From the NCBI GenBank assembly GCA_037383845.1, contig JARRON010000028.1, positions 1-53,625 on the forward strand: a stretch of DNA of 53,625 nucleotides. Reading direction: 5' to 3'. Made by a program: the position numbers and the translations under genes. The DNA comes from JARRON01 sp037383845. GTDB lineage: Bacteria; Pseudomonadota; Gammaproteobacteria; Steroidobacterales; XN24. The notes under the pieces are model-generated. The model worked only from the letters and a program-made list of their open reading frames with translations, was not told the DNA's origin and made no database searches. Below are positions 17,987 through 24,750 of this stretch, piece by piece; positions within the stretch are counted from its first letter, which is position 1, and every line of letters starts with the position of its first letter.

Positions 17987-18586
17987 GTGAGCGAGCCCGC
18001 CCTTTCCCCCTCCCTCCCCCGGCTGCGGCGCGCCGCCGGGGTCATCGAAGCCGGCGGCGTAGTGGCCTATCCGACGGAAGGCGTATGGGGCCTCGGCTGC
18101 GACCCCCTGGACCTGGACGCGTTCGCCCGGATCCTGGTGGCGAAGGCGCGACCGGCACAGATGGGCGTCATCCTGCTGGCCGCCGATCGGGCCCAGCTGG
18201 ATTCCTGGATCGAACCTCCCGACACGGAACTGGAAAGCCGCCTGGCCGAGACCTGGCCGGGGCCCGTGACCTGGATCCTGCCCGCCCGCCCCTGGGTGCC
18301 TTTCTGGGTCACCGGCGGACGCGACACGCTGGCCGCCCGGGTCAGCGCCCATCCCGTGGCCTCCGCATTGAGCCGCGCCTCGGGCACGCCCATCGTTTCC
18401 ACCAGTGCCAACCGGTCCGGCAAGCCGCCGGCGCGCAGCGCCATCCAGGTCCGGAGATGGCTCGGAGACCACGTGGACTTCATCCTGGGCGGCCCGACCG
18501 GTAGCCTTTCCGGCCCGACACCGATCTACGACGGGCGGACGGGCCGCATGATCCGCGGCCACACGACGGGAGCGCAGTCCAGATGA
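17987..18586 (+). CDS. tsaC: Threonylcarbamoyl-AMP synthase (YrdC/TsaC family)
   Basis: A 199-residue protein that makes threonylcarbamoyl-AMP from threonine, bicarbonate and ATP for the t6A37 tRNA modification. Family motifs are GGVVAYPTEGVWGLGCDP, KARPAQMGVILLAA and TGPVTWILPA-like (GPVTWILPARP), with STSANRSGKPP near the C terminus. The GTG start at 17987 is preceded by GGGAGG at good distance. The length matches TsaC rather than the longer Sua5. hemF overlaps by 4 nt, and the topA-tsaC-hemF order is conserved in related bacteria. Confidence 0.93.
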   Translation: MSEPALSPSLPRLRRAAGVIEAGGVVAYPTEGVWGLGCDPLDLDAFARILVAKARPAQMGVILLAADRAQLDSWIEPPDTELESRLAETWPGPVTWILPARPWVPFWVTGGRDTLAARVSAHPVASALSRASGTPIVSTSANRSGKPPARSAIQVRRWLGDHVDFILGGPTGSLSGPTPIYDGRTGRMIRGHTTGAQSR

Positions 18587-19512
18587 CCACCGGAAAGGCC
18601 GACATCCGGGCCGTGGAGGAATGGCTCCGCGGCACTCACGACAGGATCACGGAGGGACTCGAGTCCCTCGACGGCGAGGCCCGGTTCCGGAGGGACACGT
18701 GGGACCGCCCGGAGGGCGGCGGGGGCGACAGCCGCGTGATCGAGGAAGGCGCCCTGTTCGAGAAGGGCGGGATCAACTTCTCCGCCGTCCACGGAGAGCG
18801 CCTGCCGGCGTCCGCGACGGCCCGCCGGCCCGAACTGGCCGGTCGCAGCTTCCGCGCCACCGGCGTGTCCATGGTGCTCCACCCCCGCAATCCCTATGTG
18901 CCCACCACCCACGCGAACTGGCGCTTCTTCGTCGCCGAGAAGCCGGGCGAAGCGCCGGTATGGTGGTTCGGGGGAGGCTTCGATCTCACTCCCTACTATC
19001 CCTTCGAAGAGGACGCGATTCACTGGCACCGGAACGCCCGTAACGCCTGCGCGCCTTTCGGCGACGACATTTATCCGCGCTTCAAGAAATGGTGCGACGA
19101 GTACTTCTATCTCAAGCACCGCAACGAAACCCGGGGCGTCGGGGGGCTTTTCTACGATGACCTCAACGACTGGGGCTTCGATCGCTGCTTCGAGTTCAGC
19201 CGGACGGTGGCAGACCATTTTCTGCCCGGCTACCAGCCCGTCGTCGAACGCCGGTGCCACATGCCCTGGGGAGAGCGGGAACGAGAGTTCCAGCTCTACC
19301 GGCGGGGCCGGTACGTGGAATTCAACCTGGTCTACGACCGGGGAACGATCTTCGGCCTGCAGTCCGGCGGGCGCATCGAGTCCATCCTGATGTCCCTGCC
19401 CCCGCTGGTGCGCTGGAAGTACGACTGGCAGCCCGAGGCCAGCAGCCCCGAGGCAAAGCTGTACGATGAATTCCTCAAGCCCAGGGACTGGCTGGGAGTC
19501 GAAGCCTCGTGA
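18583..19512 (+). CDS. hemF: Oxygen-dependent coproporphyrinogen III oxidase
   Basis: A 309-residue cytosolic enzyme for the oxidative decarboxylation of coproporphyrinogen III to protoporphyrinogen IX in haem synthesis, using oxygen. Signatures include GVSMVLHPRNPYVPTTHANWRF (shown here as overlapping short parts: VLHPRNPYVPT and HANWRFF), WWFGGGFDLTPYYPFEED, and FNLVYDRGTIFGLQSGGRIE near the end. The length matches the family. It overlaps tsaC (ATGA) and the downstream VOC gene (GTGA), so the cluster is co-translated. Its presence implies aerobic or facultative growth. hemB lies 4 kb away. Confidence 0.97.
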   Translation: MTTGKADIRAVEEWLRGTHDRITEGLESLDGEARFRRDTWDRPEGGGGDSRVIEEGALFEKGGINFSAVHGERLPASATARRPELAGRSFRATGVSMVLHPRNPYVPTTHANWRFFVAEKPGEAPVWWFGGGFDLTPYYPFEEDAIHWHRNARNACAPFGDDIYPRFKKWCDEYFYLKHRNETRGVGGLFYDDLNDWGFDRCFEFSRTVADHFLPGYQPVVERRCHMPWGEREREFQLYRRGRYVEFNLVYDRGTIFGLQSGGRIESILMSLPPLVRWKYDWQPEASSPEAKLYDEFLKPRDWLGVEAS

Positions 19513-19943
19513 GCCCCGTGCCCCGTTTCCACCTGGCGTTCCCGGTCCACGACCTTGAAGCAGCCCGGGCCTTCTATGCAGGAATCCTGGGCTGCGCCAC
19601 CGGCCGGGAGTCGGATCGCTGGATCGACTTCGATTTCGAGGGCCATCAGATTACGGCCCACCTGTGCCGGGAAAATGGTGCCGGAGAGTTCAACCCGGTG
19701 GACGGCGACCGGGTCCCGGTGCGGCACTTCGGCCTCATCCTGCCACGGGCCGCCTGGGAGGCCCTGGCGGCCCGGCTGGCCGAAGCCGGGGTAGAGTTCA
19801 TTATCGAGCCCAGGGTCCGCTTTCGGGGACGGCCCGGCGAACAGGCCACCATGTTCGTTCGGGACCCTTCCGGAAACGCTCTGGAATTCAAGTCCTTTGC
19901 CGAGGAAGCCGCCATCTTCGCGCGGGATCCCGGCGTCGAGTAA
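19509..19943 (+). CDS. VOC (glyoxalase/bleomycin-resistance) family protein
   Basis: A 144-residue protein of the vicinal-oxygen-chelate fold. The first beta-alpha module begins RFHLAFPVHDLEAARAFYAG, with a candidate metal-binding His at residue 8. The second module ends FVRDPSGNALEFKSF, whose Glu is the usual last metal ligand. The substrate is unknown. It is translationally coupled to hemF (GTG start in the hemF stop) and is followed by the AhpD-like gene, suggesting a stress or redox side function of the haem operon (inference). Confidence 0.88.
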   Translation: MSPVPRFHLAFPVHDLEAARAFYAGILGCATGRESDRWIDFDFEGHQITAHLCRENGAGEFNPVDGDRVPVRHFGLILPRAAWEALAARLAEAGVEFIIEPRVRFRGRPGEQATMFVRDPSGNALEFKSFAEEAAIFARDPGVE

Positions 19944-19957
19944 CAGTGGAGGCCGCC

Positions 19958-20479
19958 ATGGCCTGGATTCGACAGACAGACGAAGGCAAGGCCCAGGGCG
20001 ATCTGGCCCGCGCCTACGAAAAGATCCGCGGGCAGCGCGGCCACGTCTCGGACATATTCCGTGCGGAAAGCCTGCGCCCCGCCGCCCTCGAGGCCCACCT
20101 CGCCCTGCGGGGCGCGATCATGGATGCCGACACCGGCTTGTCGGCCCTCGAGCGGGAAGCCGTCGCGGTTGCCGTCTCGGCGGAGAACAAGTGCGTCTAC
20201 GGTATCGCCCGCCATTCCGAGAGCCTGGTCAGCGCCGACGAGCATGCCGACACCATCCTGGCCATCCGGGAGGGCCGGCACTCGGAGCTTCCGGAAAGGC
20301 TCGCGGCCATCCTGGATCATGCACGCCGACTGACCCGGGCGCCGGCGGCGGTGGCCGAGTCGGACATTCAGCTCCTGCGTGATGCGGGACTCTCGGACGA
20401 GGAAGTGCTGGATTTGAGCCTGGTGGTGGCCTACGCCAATTTCGCGAACCGTATCATCCTGGGCCTGGGCGTCGAATAA
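19958..20479 (+). CDS. AhpD-like (carboxymuconolactone decarboxylase fold) protein with incomplete CxxC
   Basis: A 173-residue all-alpha protein of the AhpD-like, peroxidase-related group. It starts at ATG 19958, about 5 nt after a GGAGG. The family active site is normally CxxC followed by His three residues after the second Cys. Here it reads ENKCVYGIARHSE: Cys79 and His86 are present, but position 82 is Gly (GGT codon, 20201-20203). The usual thiol-disulfide peroxidase chemistry therefore looks lost or changed. It is the last gene of the tsaC-hemF-VOC group, with the VOC stop 14 nt upstream. Confidence 0.85.
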   Translation: MAWIRQTDEGKAQGDLARAYEKIRGQRGHVSDIFRAESLRPAALEAHLALRGAIMDADTGLSALEREAVAVAVSAENKCVYGIARHSESLVSADEHADTILAIREGRHSELPERLAAILDHARRLTRAPAAVAESDIQLLRDAGLSDEEVLDLSLVVAYANFANRIILGLGVE

Positions 20480-20512
20480 GCTCCCGGCGGAACGGCCCGG
20501 GCGCGGCACGGG

Positions 20513-20914
20513 TCAGGCCGCTGCCAGGGCCGCCACGCCCAGCCAGACGTCAGTCACCGCCAGGACCAGCAGAACAAGCCAGGTGGCCAGGGTCCCGAAG
20601 AAGCGACCCCTGCTGATTCCGCTCCTGGCCGACAGGCCCAGGGCGTGCGCCACCCGGGCCGCTACGAAGACGGCGCCGGATGCGTGCAAAAGCCAGACCG
20701 GCGCGCCCGAAAGTTCCGCCAGGCCGAGCAGGATGAGGACCAGCGGCGCATATTCCGTGAAGTTGCCGTGCACCCGGATGGCCCGTTCCAGAGCCGCATC
20801 ACCCCCCGACCCCAGCCCGACCTGTGCGCGGCGGCGGTTGGTGACGACAAGCCAGGCCAGCGAGAGCGCGAGCAGCCCGAGCAGGCCAGCGTAGAAAGTC
20901 GTGATCAGGGGCAT
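20513..20914 (-). CDS. MAPEG family membrane protein
   Basis: A 133-residue integral membrane protein with four predicted helices (about 5-25, 55-78, 80-95 and 108-130). The MAPEG signature region is ERAIRVHGNFTEYAPLVLILLG, containing the R-x-x-x-N-x-x-E pattern. Eukaryotic relatives are glutathione-dependent membrane enzymes; the bacterial substrate is unknown. It converges on the AhpD-like gene with a 33-bp gap. Confidence 0.87.
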   Translation of the reverse strand: MPLITTFYAGLLGLLALSLAWLVVTNRRRAQVGLGSGGDAALERAIRVHGNFTEYAPLVLILLGLAELSGAPVWLLHASGAVFVAARVAHALGLSARSGISRGRFFGTLATWLVLLVLAVTDVWLGVAALAAA

Positions 20915-21285
20915 CGGCGATGAACCTGCGGCGGCGGGGAATCACACGTTATCCCAACGCAGCCTGTGCGGGCCATAGCGGACCACGGTCGGAGGTGTCC
21001 GGGCTGCCCGGACCTCCGCCGGACGGCGCCCGGCTCCCTGCGTAAACTCCGGCAACGCTTCAGTCGTTTCGAGGCCGCCGGCAATCACCGCAGAACCAAC
21101 CAGGACAACCCAGGGGACTCCTGCTGTAAAGCTTTCGAGAATCCGGGCCTGTCAGCCTCCCAGGCGGCAACCGCGCTAAAGAGGGGCGCGGAGAAGCTCG
21201 GTGACCGGCAGACTTTCGGTCACGGCATGGCCGACCCCCGCTCGGCCTTCGGCGAGAGGTAAAGCCACTGGTGACAGCAATGAAG
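20915..21285 (+). other. Non-coding stretch with consecutive stem-loops; candidate structured RNA
   Basis: I see no convincing gene in these roughly 370 bases. An open frame at 20966-21262 has no ribosome site and no recognisable protein. On the + strand there is a strong imperfect hairpin at about 20993-21017. Three successive perfect stems follow: CCGCGC/GCGCGG (21171-21191), GTGACCG/CGGTCAC (21201-21223) and GGCCGA/TCGGCC (21229-21247). The rho-independent terminator at 21286 comes next. No + strand gene lies downstream (tag is convergent), so a terminated small RNA is plausible. It does not match 6S, tmRNA, SRP RNA, RNase P RNA or a riboswitch that I can recognise. Confidence 0.4.
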
Positions 21286-21310
21286 GCCCGGCCCCGCCGG
21301 GCTTTCTTTT
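21286..21310 (+). terminator. Rho-independent terminator (bidirectional-looking)
   Basis: A 7-bp perfect stem (GCCCGGC 21286-21292 / GCCGGGC 21296-21302) is followed by TTTCTTTT on the + strand. It lies 16 nt beyond the tag stop on the other strand, where its tail (TTCATT) is weaker. It could end tag transcription, but the better U-tract serves + strand transcription. Confidence 0.75.
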
Positions 21311-21325
21311 CTTGGTCGGCTGAAC

Positions 21326-21928
21326 CTAGCCCCGCGGGGAGTCTCCTACCTCGCGGTGCCGGAAACAGGACACGAGATGGTCGTTGACGAGCCCCGTGGC
21401 CTGGAGATGGGCATAGACGATAGTGGTGCCCACGAACCTGAATCCCCGGGCCTTCAGGTCGCGGCTGATGACGTCGGACAGGGGCGTGGAGGCCGGCACC
21501 TGCTCCTGCCTGCGCCAGCGGTTCACCACGGGCTTCCCGTCGACGAAGTCCCAGAGGTAGTCGGAGAAGGCGCCGAAGGCGTCCCGGACGTCCAGGAACC
21601 GGCGGGCGTTGTTGATCGCCGCTTCGATCTTCAGCCTGTTCCTCACGATGCCCGCATCATTCATCAGCCGCGCGATGCTCCGGGCGTTGAACCGGGCCAC
21701 TTTCCCGGGATCGAAACCGGCGAAGGCCCGGCGATAGCCCTCGCGCTTGTGAAGAATGGTCGACCATGACAGGCCGGCCTGGGCGGACTCGAGGACGAGG
21801 AACTCGAACTGGGTGGCGTCGTCCCGGGCCGGCACGGCCCACTCCGTGTCGTGGTAGGCCAGGTACGCGTCGCTGATGCCAAGGCTCCAGGGACAACGGC
21901 CCGGATCGTCGCGAACGGTCTGCGTCAC
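21326..21928 (-). CDS. tag: DNA-3-methyladenine glycosylase I
   Basis: A 200-residue base-excision repair glycosylase that removes 3-methyladenine. The family N terminus is RCPWSLGISDAYLAYHDTEW, with FEFLVLESAQAGLSWSTILHKRE and NDAGIVRNRLKIEAAINNAR following. VISRDLKARGFRFVGTTIVYAHLQA and the zinc-binding His/Cys near the end (NDHLVSCFRH) are also present. The GTG at 21928 is chosen because GGAGGGA lies 8 nt upstream; the frame is open to 22009. It follows the HvfA-like gene, but a terminator (22008-22039) lies between them, so it probably has its own promoter. Confidence 0.94.
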   Translation of the reverse strand: MTQTVRDDPGRCPWSLGISDAYLAYHDTEWAVPARDDATQFEFLVLESAQAGLSWSTILHKREGYRRAFAGFDPGKVARFNARSIARLMNDAGIVRNRLKIEAAINNARRFLDVRDAFGAFSDYLWDFVDGKPVVNRWRRQEQVPASTPLSDVISRDLKARGFRFVGTTIVYAHLQATGLVNDHLVSCFRHREVGDSPRG

Positions 21929-22007
21929 GCCGGTTCCTCCCTGTGTTTCATGTCCGGTGGTGGCACCGGGTTCCTGGTGGTACGGCCGCGCGCTCCGGAG
22001 GACAGAC

Positions 22008-22039
22008 AAAAAGGGTCCGCAGCCAGCCGCCGCGGACCC
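22008..22039 (-). terminator. Rho-independent terminator after the HvfA-like gene
   Basis: Read on the minus strand, an 8-bp perfect stem (GGGTCCGC / GCGGACCC; 22032-22039 with 22013-22020) is followed by TTTTT (22012-22008). It lies about 50 nt after the stop of the HvfA-like gene and closes the sigma/anti-sigma/peptide transcription unit. Confidence 0.88.
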
Positions 22040-22090
22040 TTCCCGTCGAGCATGAAAAGTGAGCTCAGCGCAGGTCAGACGGAAGCGCCA

Positions 22091-22402
22091 TCAGTTGCCG
22101 CCGCCGCACTTGCCCTCACCGCACTTGCCTTCGCCTTTCTTGTCGCCTTCCTTCTCGCCGCCGCACTTGCCTTCACCGCACTTGCCTTCGCCTTTCTTGT
22201 CGCCTTCCTTCTCGCCGCCGCACTTGCCCTCACCACACTTGCCTTCGCCGTGGTGGGCGGAGGCCATGTAGCCGGTGGACAGTTCAGAGACCGCGAACGG
22301 GCTGGAGTCCGGCTTTGCCTGGGCCACGGAAACGCCGGCCAGGGAGCCGGCCAGAGCGATACCTGCAGCCAGGGCGACGGGCTTCATAGTCTTCTCGGAC
22401 AT
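22091..22402 (-). CDS. hvfA: HvfA-like RiPP metallophore precursor with six EGKCG motifs
   Basis: A 103-residue small secreted peptide. ATG 22402 is preceded by a purine-rich site (GAGGAGAG). Residues 1-29 form a signal peptide ending VSVAQA. A short conserved-looking segment FAVSELSTGYMASAHH follows. From residue 52 to the end the protein is a repeat of GEGKCGEGKCGGEKEGDKK giving six EGKCG motifs (Cys 56, 61, 75, 80, 94, 99). The EGKCG motif is the established substrate of HvfB (MNIO/DUF692) with HvfC, which convert the cysteine to an oxazolone-thioamide that binds copper. hvfB, hvfC and hvfD, usually adjacent, are absent here; instead an ECF sigma and a DUF3379 gene lie upstream. The family call rests on the motif, leader and length; function here is inference. 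Confidence 0.82.
   Translation of the reverse strand: MSEKTMKPVALAAGIALAGSLAGVSVAQAKPDSSPFAVSELSTGYMASAHHGEGKCGEGKCGGEKEGDKKGEGKCGEGKCGGEKEGDKKGEGKCGEGKCGGGN
22094..22249 (-). repeat. 57-bp in-frame tandem repeat in the HvfA-like gene (about 2.7 copies)
   Basis: Two full 19-codon units (22249-22193 and 22192-22136) and a partial third (22135-22094) are nearly identical at DNA level, differing at a few third positions. Each full unit holds two EGKCG motifs plus an acidic/basic spacer, so copy-number change would alter the number of modifiable cysteines two at a time. Confidence 0.92.
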
Positions 22403-22489
22403 GTCGTAACTCTCCTCTATCTTCTCTCTCAAGGGTTTAGCGCAAGCCGTCGCGGCCTGCGTTTCCGCACGCGGGCTTCCTGCCCGCGC

Positions 22490-23098
22490 TCAGACTCTCC
22501 ACCGCAGGGCAGCGACGAGAGCGTCCCGGATGGTTTCCAGGGACTCCTCGGGCTCGCCCACCACGGCGATGCTGCCCCCGATCTCCAGGGGCACAAGCGT
22601 TCCCACGAATCCGTCCTCGCGGATCGGTGCCGGGGTGCTGATGTTCTCTTCAGGCAGCAGGAGGACGGTCACCGGCCCCCGCCGCCCCTGCACCACGAAG
22701 TGCGCCACCATCTCGCCCCGGAACGGGCACAGCTTCACGTAGGTGACCGTTCCGACGGGCCGGACGAACTCCGCGCCGGCCTGGCGCAACACCTGTTCCA
22801 GGTCAGCGCCGTTCACGGGATTCCGGGCGGGCGCCAGCGCTTCCGGTTCGTGATGCACATGCGCTATCACCGCCTCCGGCAGGCTCGCCGGCTCCCGGAG
22901 GCCGAACCACAGCGCGGTCGCGAGGACCAGCGAGGCGGCAAGCCCGAACTGCACCCAGTGCCGGTGGCCCCGGGGCCGACGGGTCGCGGGAGCCTGTCGC
23001 GGCAGTTGCGCGGCGCGGGCAAGCAGCGCCTCGAACGCGGCGGCGTCGGCAGCGATGCGGGCCCGTTCTGCCCTGTCGGTCGGGTCTGGCTTTCCCAT
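22490..23098 (-). CDS. DUF3379 family membrane protein, probable anti-sigma factor
   Basis: A 202-residue single-pass membrane protein. The N-terminal cytoplasmic part (1-46) is charged and helical (ERARIAADAAAFEALLARAA). The membrane segment is about 48-67 (WVQFGLAASLVLATALWFGL). The periplasmic part has a His cluster (HVHHEPEAL), the stretch VTYVKLCPFRGEMVAHFVVQ with a single Cys, and VTVLLLPEENIS. These fit DUF3379. It starts 5 nt after the ECF sigma stop, the classic sigma/anti-sigma order, so it probably sequesters that sigma factor until a periplasmic signal arrives (inference). A hairpin (CGCGGGC / GCCCGCG) lies just after its stop, before the HvfA-like gene. Confidence 0.83.
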   Translation of the reverse strand: MGKPDPTDRAERARIAADAAAFEALLARAAQLPRQAPATRRPRGHRHWVQFGLAASLVLATALWFGLREPASLPEAVIAHVHHEPEALAPARNPVNGADLEQVLRQAGAEFVRPVGTVTYVKLCPFRGEMVAHFVVQGRRGPVTVLLLPEENISTPAPIREDGFVGTLVPLEIGGSIAVVGEPEESLETIRDALVAALRWRV

Positions 23099-23103
23099 CT
23101 TTC

Positions 23104-23622
23104 TCAGTCCTGCTCAGCGGCGGCCTCGTCGCCCTCGACAAACATCGTCTTCAGCTTCTCCCGTGCCCTGTGCAGTCGCGTCAGCACCGCCCCCGGCTTC
23201 ATGTCCATGACCTGCCCGATCTCCTCGGCGCTGTAGCCCATCAGGACCTGCAGCATCAGTGGCTCCCGATAGTTGTCATCCAGCCGGAAGATCGCCTGTC
23301 GAAGCTCCGTCACCATCGGGTCCTCCCCGGGGTCGGCCAGCTGCTGGAGATCCAGCGGGTCTGTTGCTTCATCGCGGCGCTTCTCCCGTGCCCTCAGGAA
23401 CTCCCGGCGAACGATGGTGACCATCCACTGGCGAGCCCTGTTGTCGTCATCCAGCCCGGCGAATCCGCGCCAGGCCCTGAGCAGCGCCTCCTGGAGGACG
23501 TCATCCGCCAGGTGGGGATCGCGGCACAGCCATAACGAATAGCTGTACAGCTCCTGCCTCAGATCGCCGATCAGCCGGTTGAACCGACGGCGTTCGGCCA
23601 ACCCGGCGCGTTTTCCGCTCAT
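23104..23622 (-). CDS. RNA polymerase sigma factor, ECF family
   Basis: A 172-residue ECF sigma factor. Region 2 contains LIGDLRQELYSYSLWLCRDPHLADDVLQEALLRAWRG, given here as two parts: the helix up to LADDVLQE and the DNA-melting part ARQWMVTIVRREFLR. Region 4 has LDDNYREPLMLQVLMGYSAEE and the recognition helix MKPGAVLTRLHRAREKLK. ATG 23622 is used; a GTG at 23628 is also possible. Upstream on the same strand is an AT-rich box ATGTAATAAACG (23658-23647) that could belong to an autoregulatory ECF promoter; this is unproven. It forms an operon with the DUF3379 gene and probably the HvfA-like peptide gene, and it is divergent from hemB. Confidence 0.92.
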   Translation of the reverse strand: MSGKRAGLAERRRFNRLIGDLRQELYSYSLWLCRDPHLADDVLQEALLRAWRGFAGLDDDNRARQWMVTIVRREFLRAREKRRDEATDPLDLQQLADPGEDPMVTELRQAIFRLDDNYREPLMLQVLMGYSAEEIGQVMDMKPGAVLTRLHRAREKLKTMFVEGDEAAAEQD

Positions 23623-23737
23623 GGACACAAGACCCGTGACATGGGTCGTTTATTACATCCATACGTAGACCACCGCTGGCAAGAGGTCCGGGCTTCGGGA
23701 GAAAATCGCGGCCTGATCATTTTCGCGGAGACGCCCG

Positions 23738-24748
23738 ATGACCCTCCCGACCCAGGGACGATATCCCGCCACCCGGATGCGCCGCCTGCGCCGCCACGAA
23801 TTCACCCGCCGACTGGTGCGGGAATCCGTCCTGACGGCCGACGACCTGATCTATCCCGTGTTCGTGCTCGAGGGCGAAGGCCGGCGGGAGCCCGTGGGCT
23901 CCATGCCCGGCGTGGAGCGGTTGTCCGTGGACCTGCTGGTCGAGCAGGCCGGCACATGGCAATCCCTGGGGATCCCCGCCATCGCCCTGTTTCCCGTCAC
24001 CGATCCGGCCGCGAAGACCGAGGACGGCAGAGAAGCCTGGAATCCCGACGGCCTGGCCCAGCGGGCGGTCCGGGCACTTAAGGGCGCCCTGCCCGATCTT
24101 GGCGTCATCACCGACGTCGCCCTGGATCCTTTCACCACCCACGGACAGGACGGGATCATCGACGAAACCGGCTACGTGCTGAACGACGTCACCGTGGAAG
24201 CCCTGGTGAAGCAGGCGGCTTCCCACGCGGAGGCCGGCGCGGACCTGGTGGCGCCTTCGGACATGATGGACGGCCGCGTCGGGAGGATCCGCGAGGCCCT
24301 GGAGGCCGGCGGGCACGTCAATACCGGCATCCTGGCTTATTCCGCCAAGTACGCCTCCAGCTTCTACGGACCCTTCCGTGACGCCGTGGGGTCCGCCGGC
24401 AACCTTGCCGGCGGCAACAAGTACTCCTACCAGATGGATCCCGGCAACAGCGACGAGGCCGTGCGGGAGGTGGCCCTGGATATCGCCGAGGGCGCCGACG
24501 CCTTCATGGTCAAGCCGGGGATGCCTTACCTGGACATCGTGCGGCGCGTGAAGACAGAACTCGGCGTTCCCACCTTCGTGTACCAGGTCAGCGGCGAGTA
24601 CGCCATGCTCAAGGCGGCCGCCGCCAACGGCTGGCTCGATGAGCGCCCGGTGGTGCTGGAGGCGCTTCTGTCCATGAAGCGGGCGGGCGCCGACGGCATC
24701 CTGACCTATTTCGCGCCGGTGGTGGCCCGCTGGCTGAAGGAAGGCTGA
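23738..24748 (+). CDS. hemB: Delta-aminolevulinic acid dehydratase (porphobilinogen synthase)
   Basis: A 336-residue cytosolic enzyme condensing two 5-aminolevulinate molecules to porphobilinogen. The two catalytic lysines are in YSAKYASSFYGPFRDA and in FMVKPGMPYLDIVRR. The metal-site loop reads VALDPFTTHGQDGI: the three cysteines of zinc-type enzymes are absent, which fits the magnesium-dependent group. The start MTLPTQGRYPATRMRRLRR matches the family. aroE follows after 2 nt. Confidence 0.97.
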   Translation: MTLPTQGRYPATRMRRLRRHEFTRRLVRESVLTADDLIYPVFVLEGEGRREPVGSMPGVERLSVDLLVEQAGTWQSLGIPAIALFPVTDPAAKTEDGREAWNPDGLAQRAVRALKGALPDLGVITDVALDPFTTHGQDGIIDETGYVLNDVTVEALVKQAASHAEAGADLVAPSDMMDGRVGRIREALEAGGHVNTGILAYSAKYASSFYGPFRDAVGSAGNLAGGNKYSYQMDPGNSDEAVREVALDIAEGADAFMVKPGMPYLDIVRRVKTELGVPTFVYQVSGEYAMLKAAAANGWLDERPVVLEALLSMKRAGADGILTYFAPVVARWLKEG

Positions 24749-24750
24749 GC

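Noticed and set aside
20966..21262. A 98-codon + strand frame in the MAPEG-tag spacer
   Set aside because: No ribosome site, no recognisable family, composition unlike a protein; the stem-loops argue for non-coding sequence.
21250..21300. GCCACTGG..GAAGGC looked like part of a cobalamin riboswitch
   Set aside because: The B12 box and the upstream conserved core are absent, and no B12-related gene lies downstream on that strand.
22094..22249. CRISPR-like repeat
   Set aside because: The units are contiguous, in frame and encode the EGKCG motifs; there are no unique spacers.
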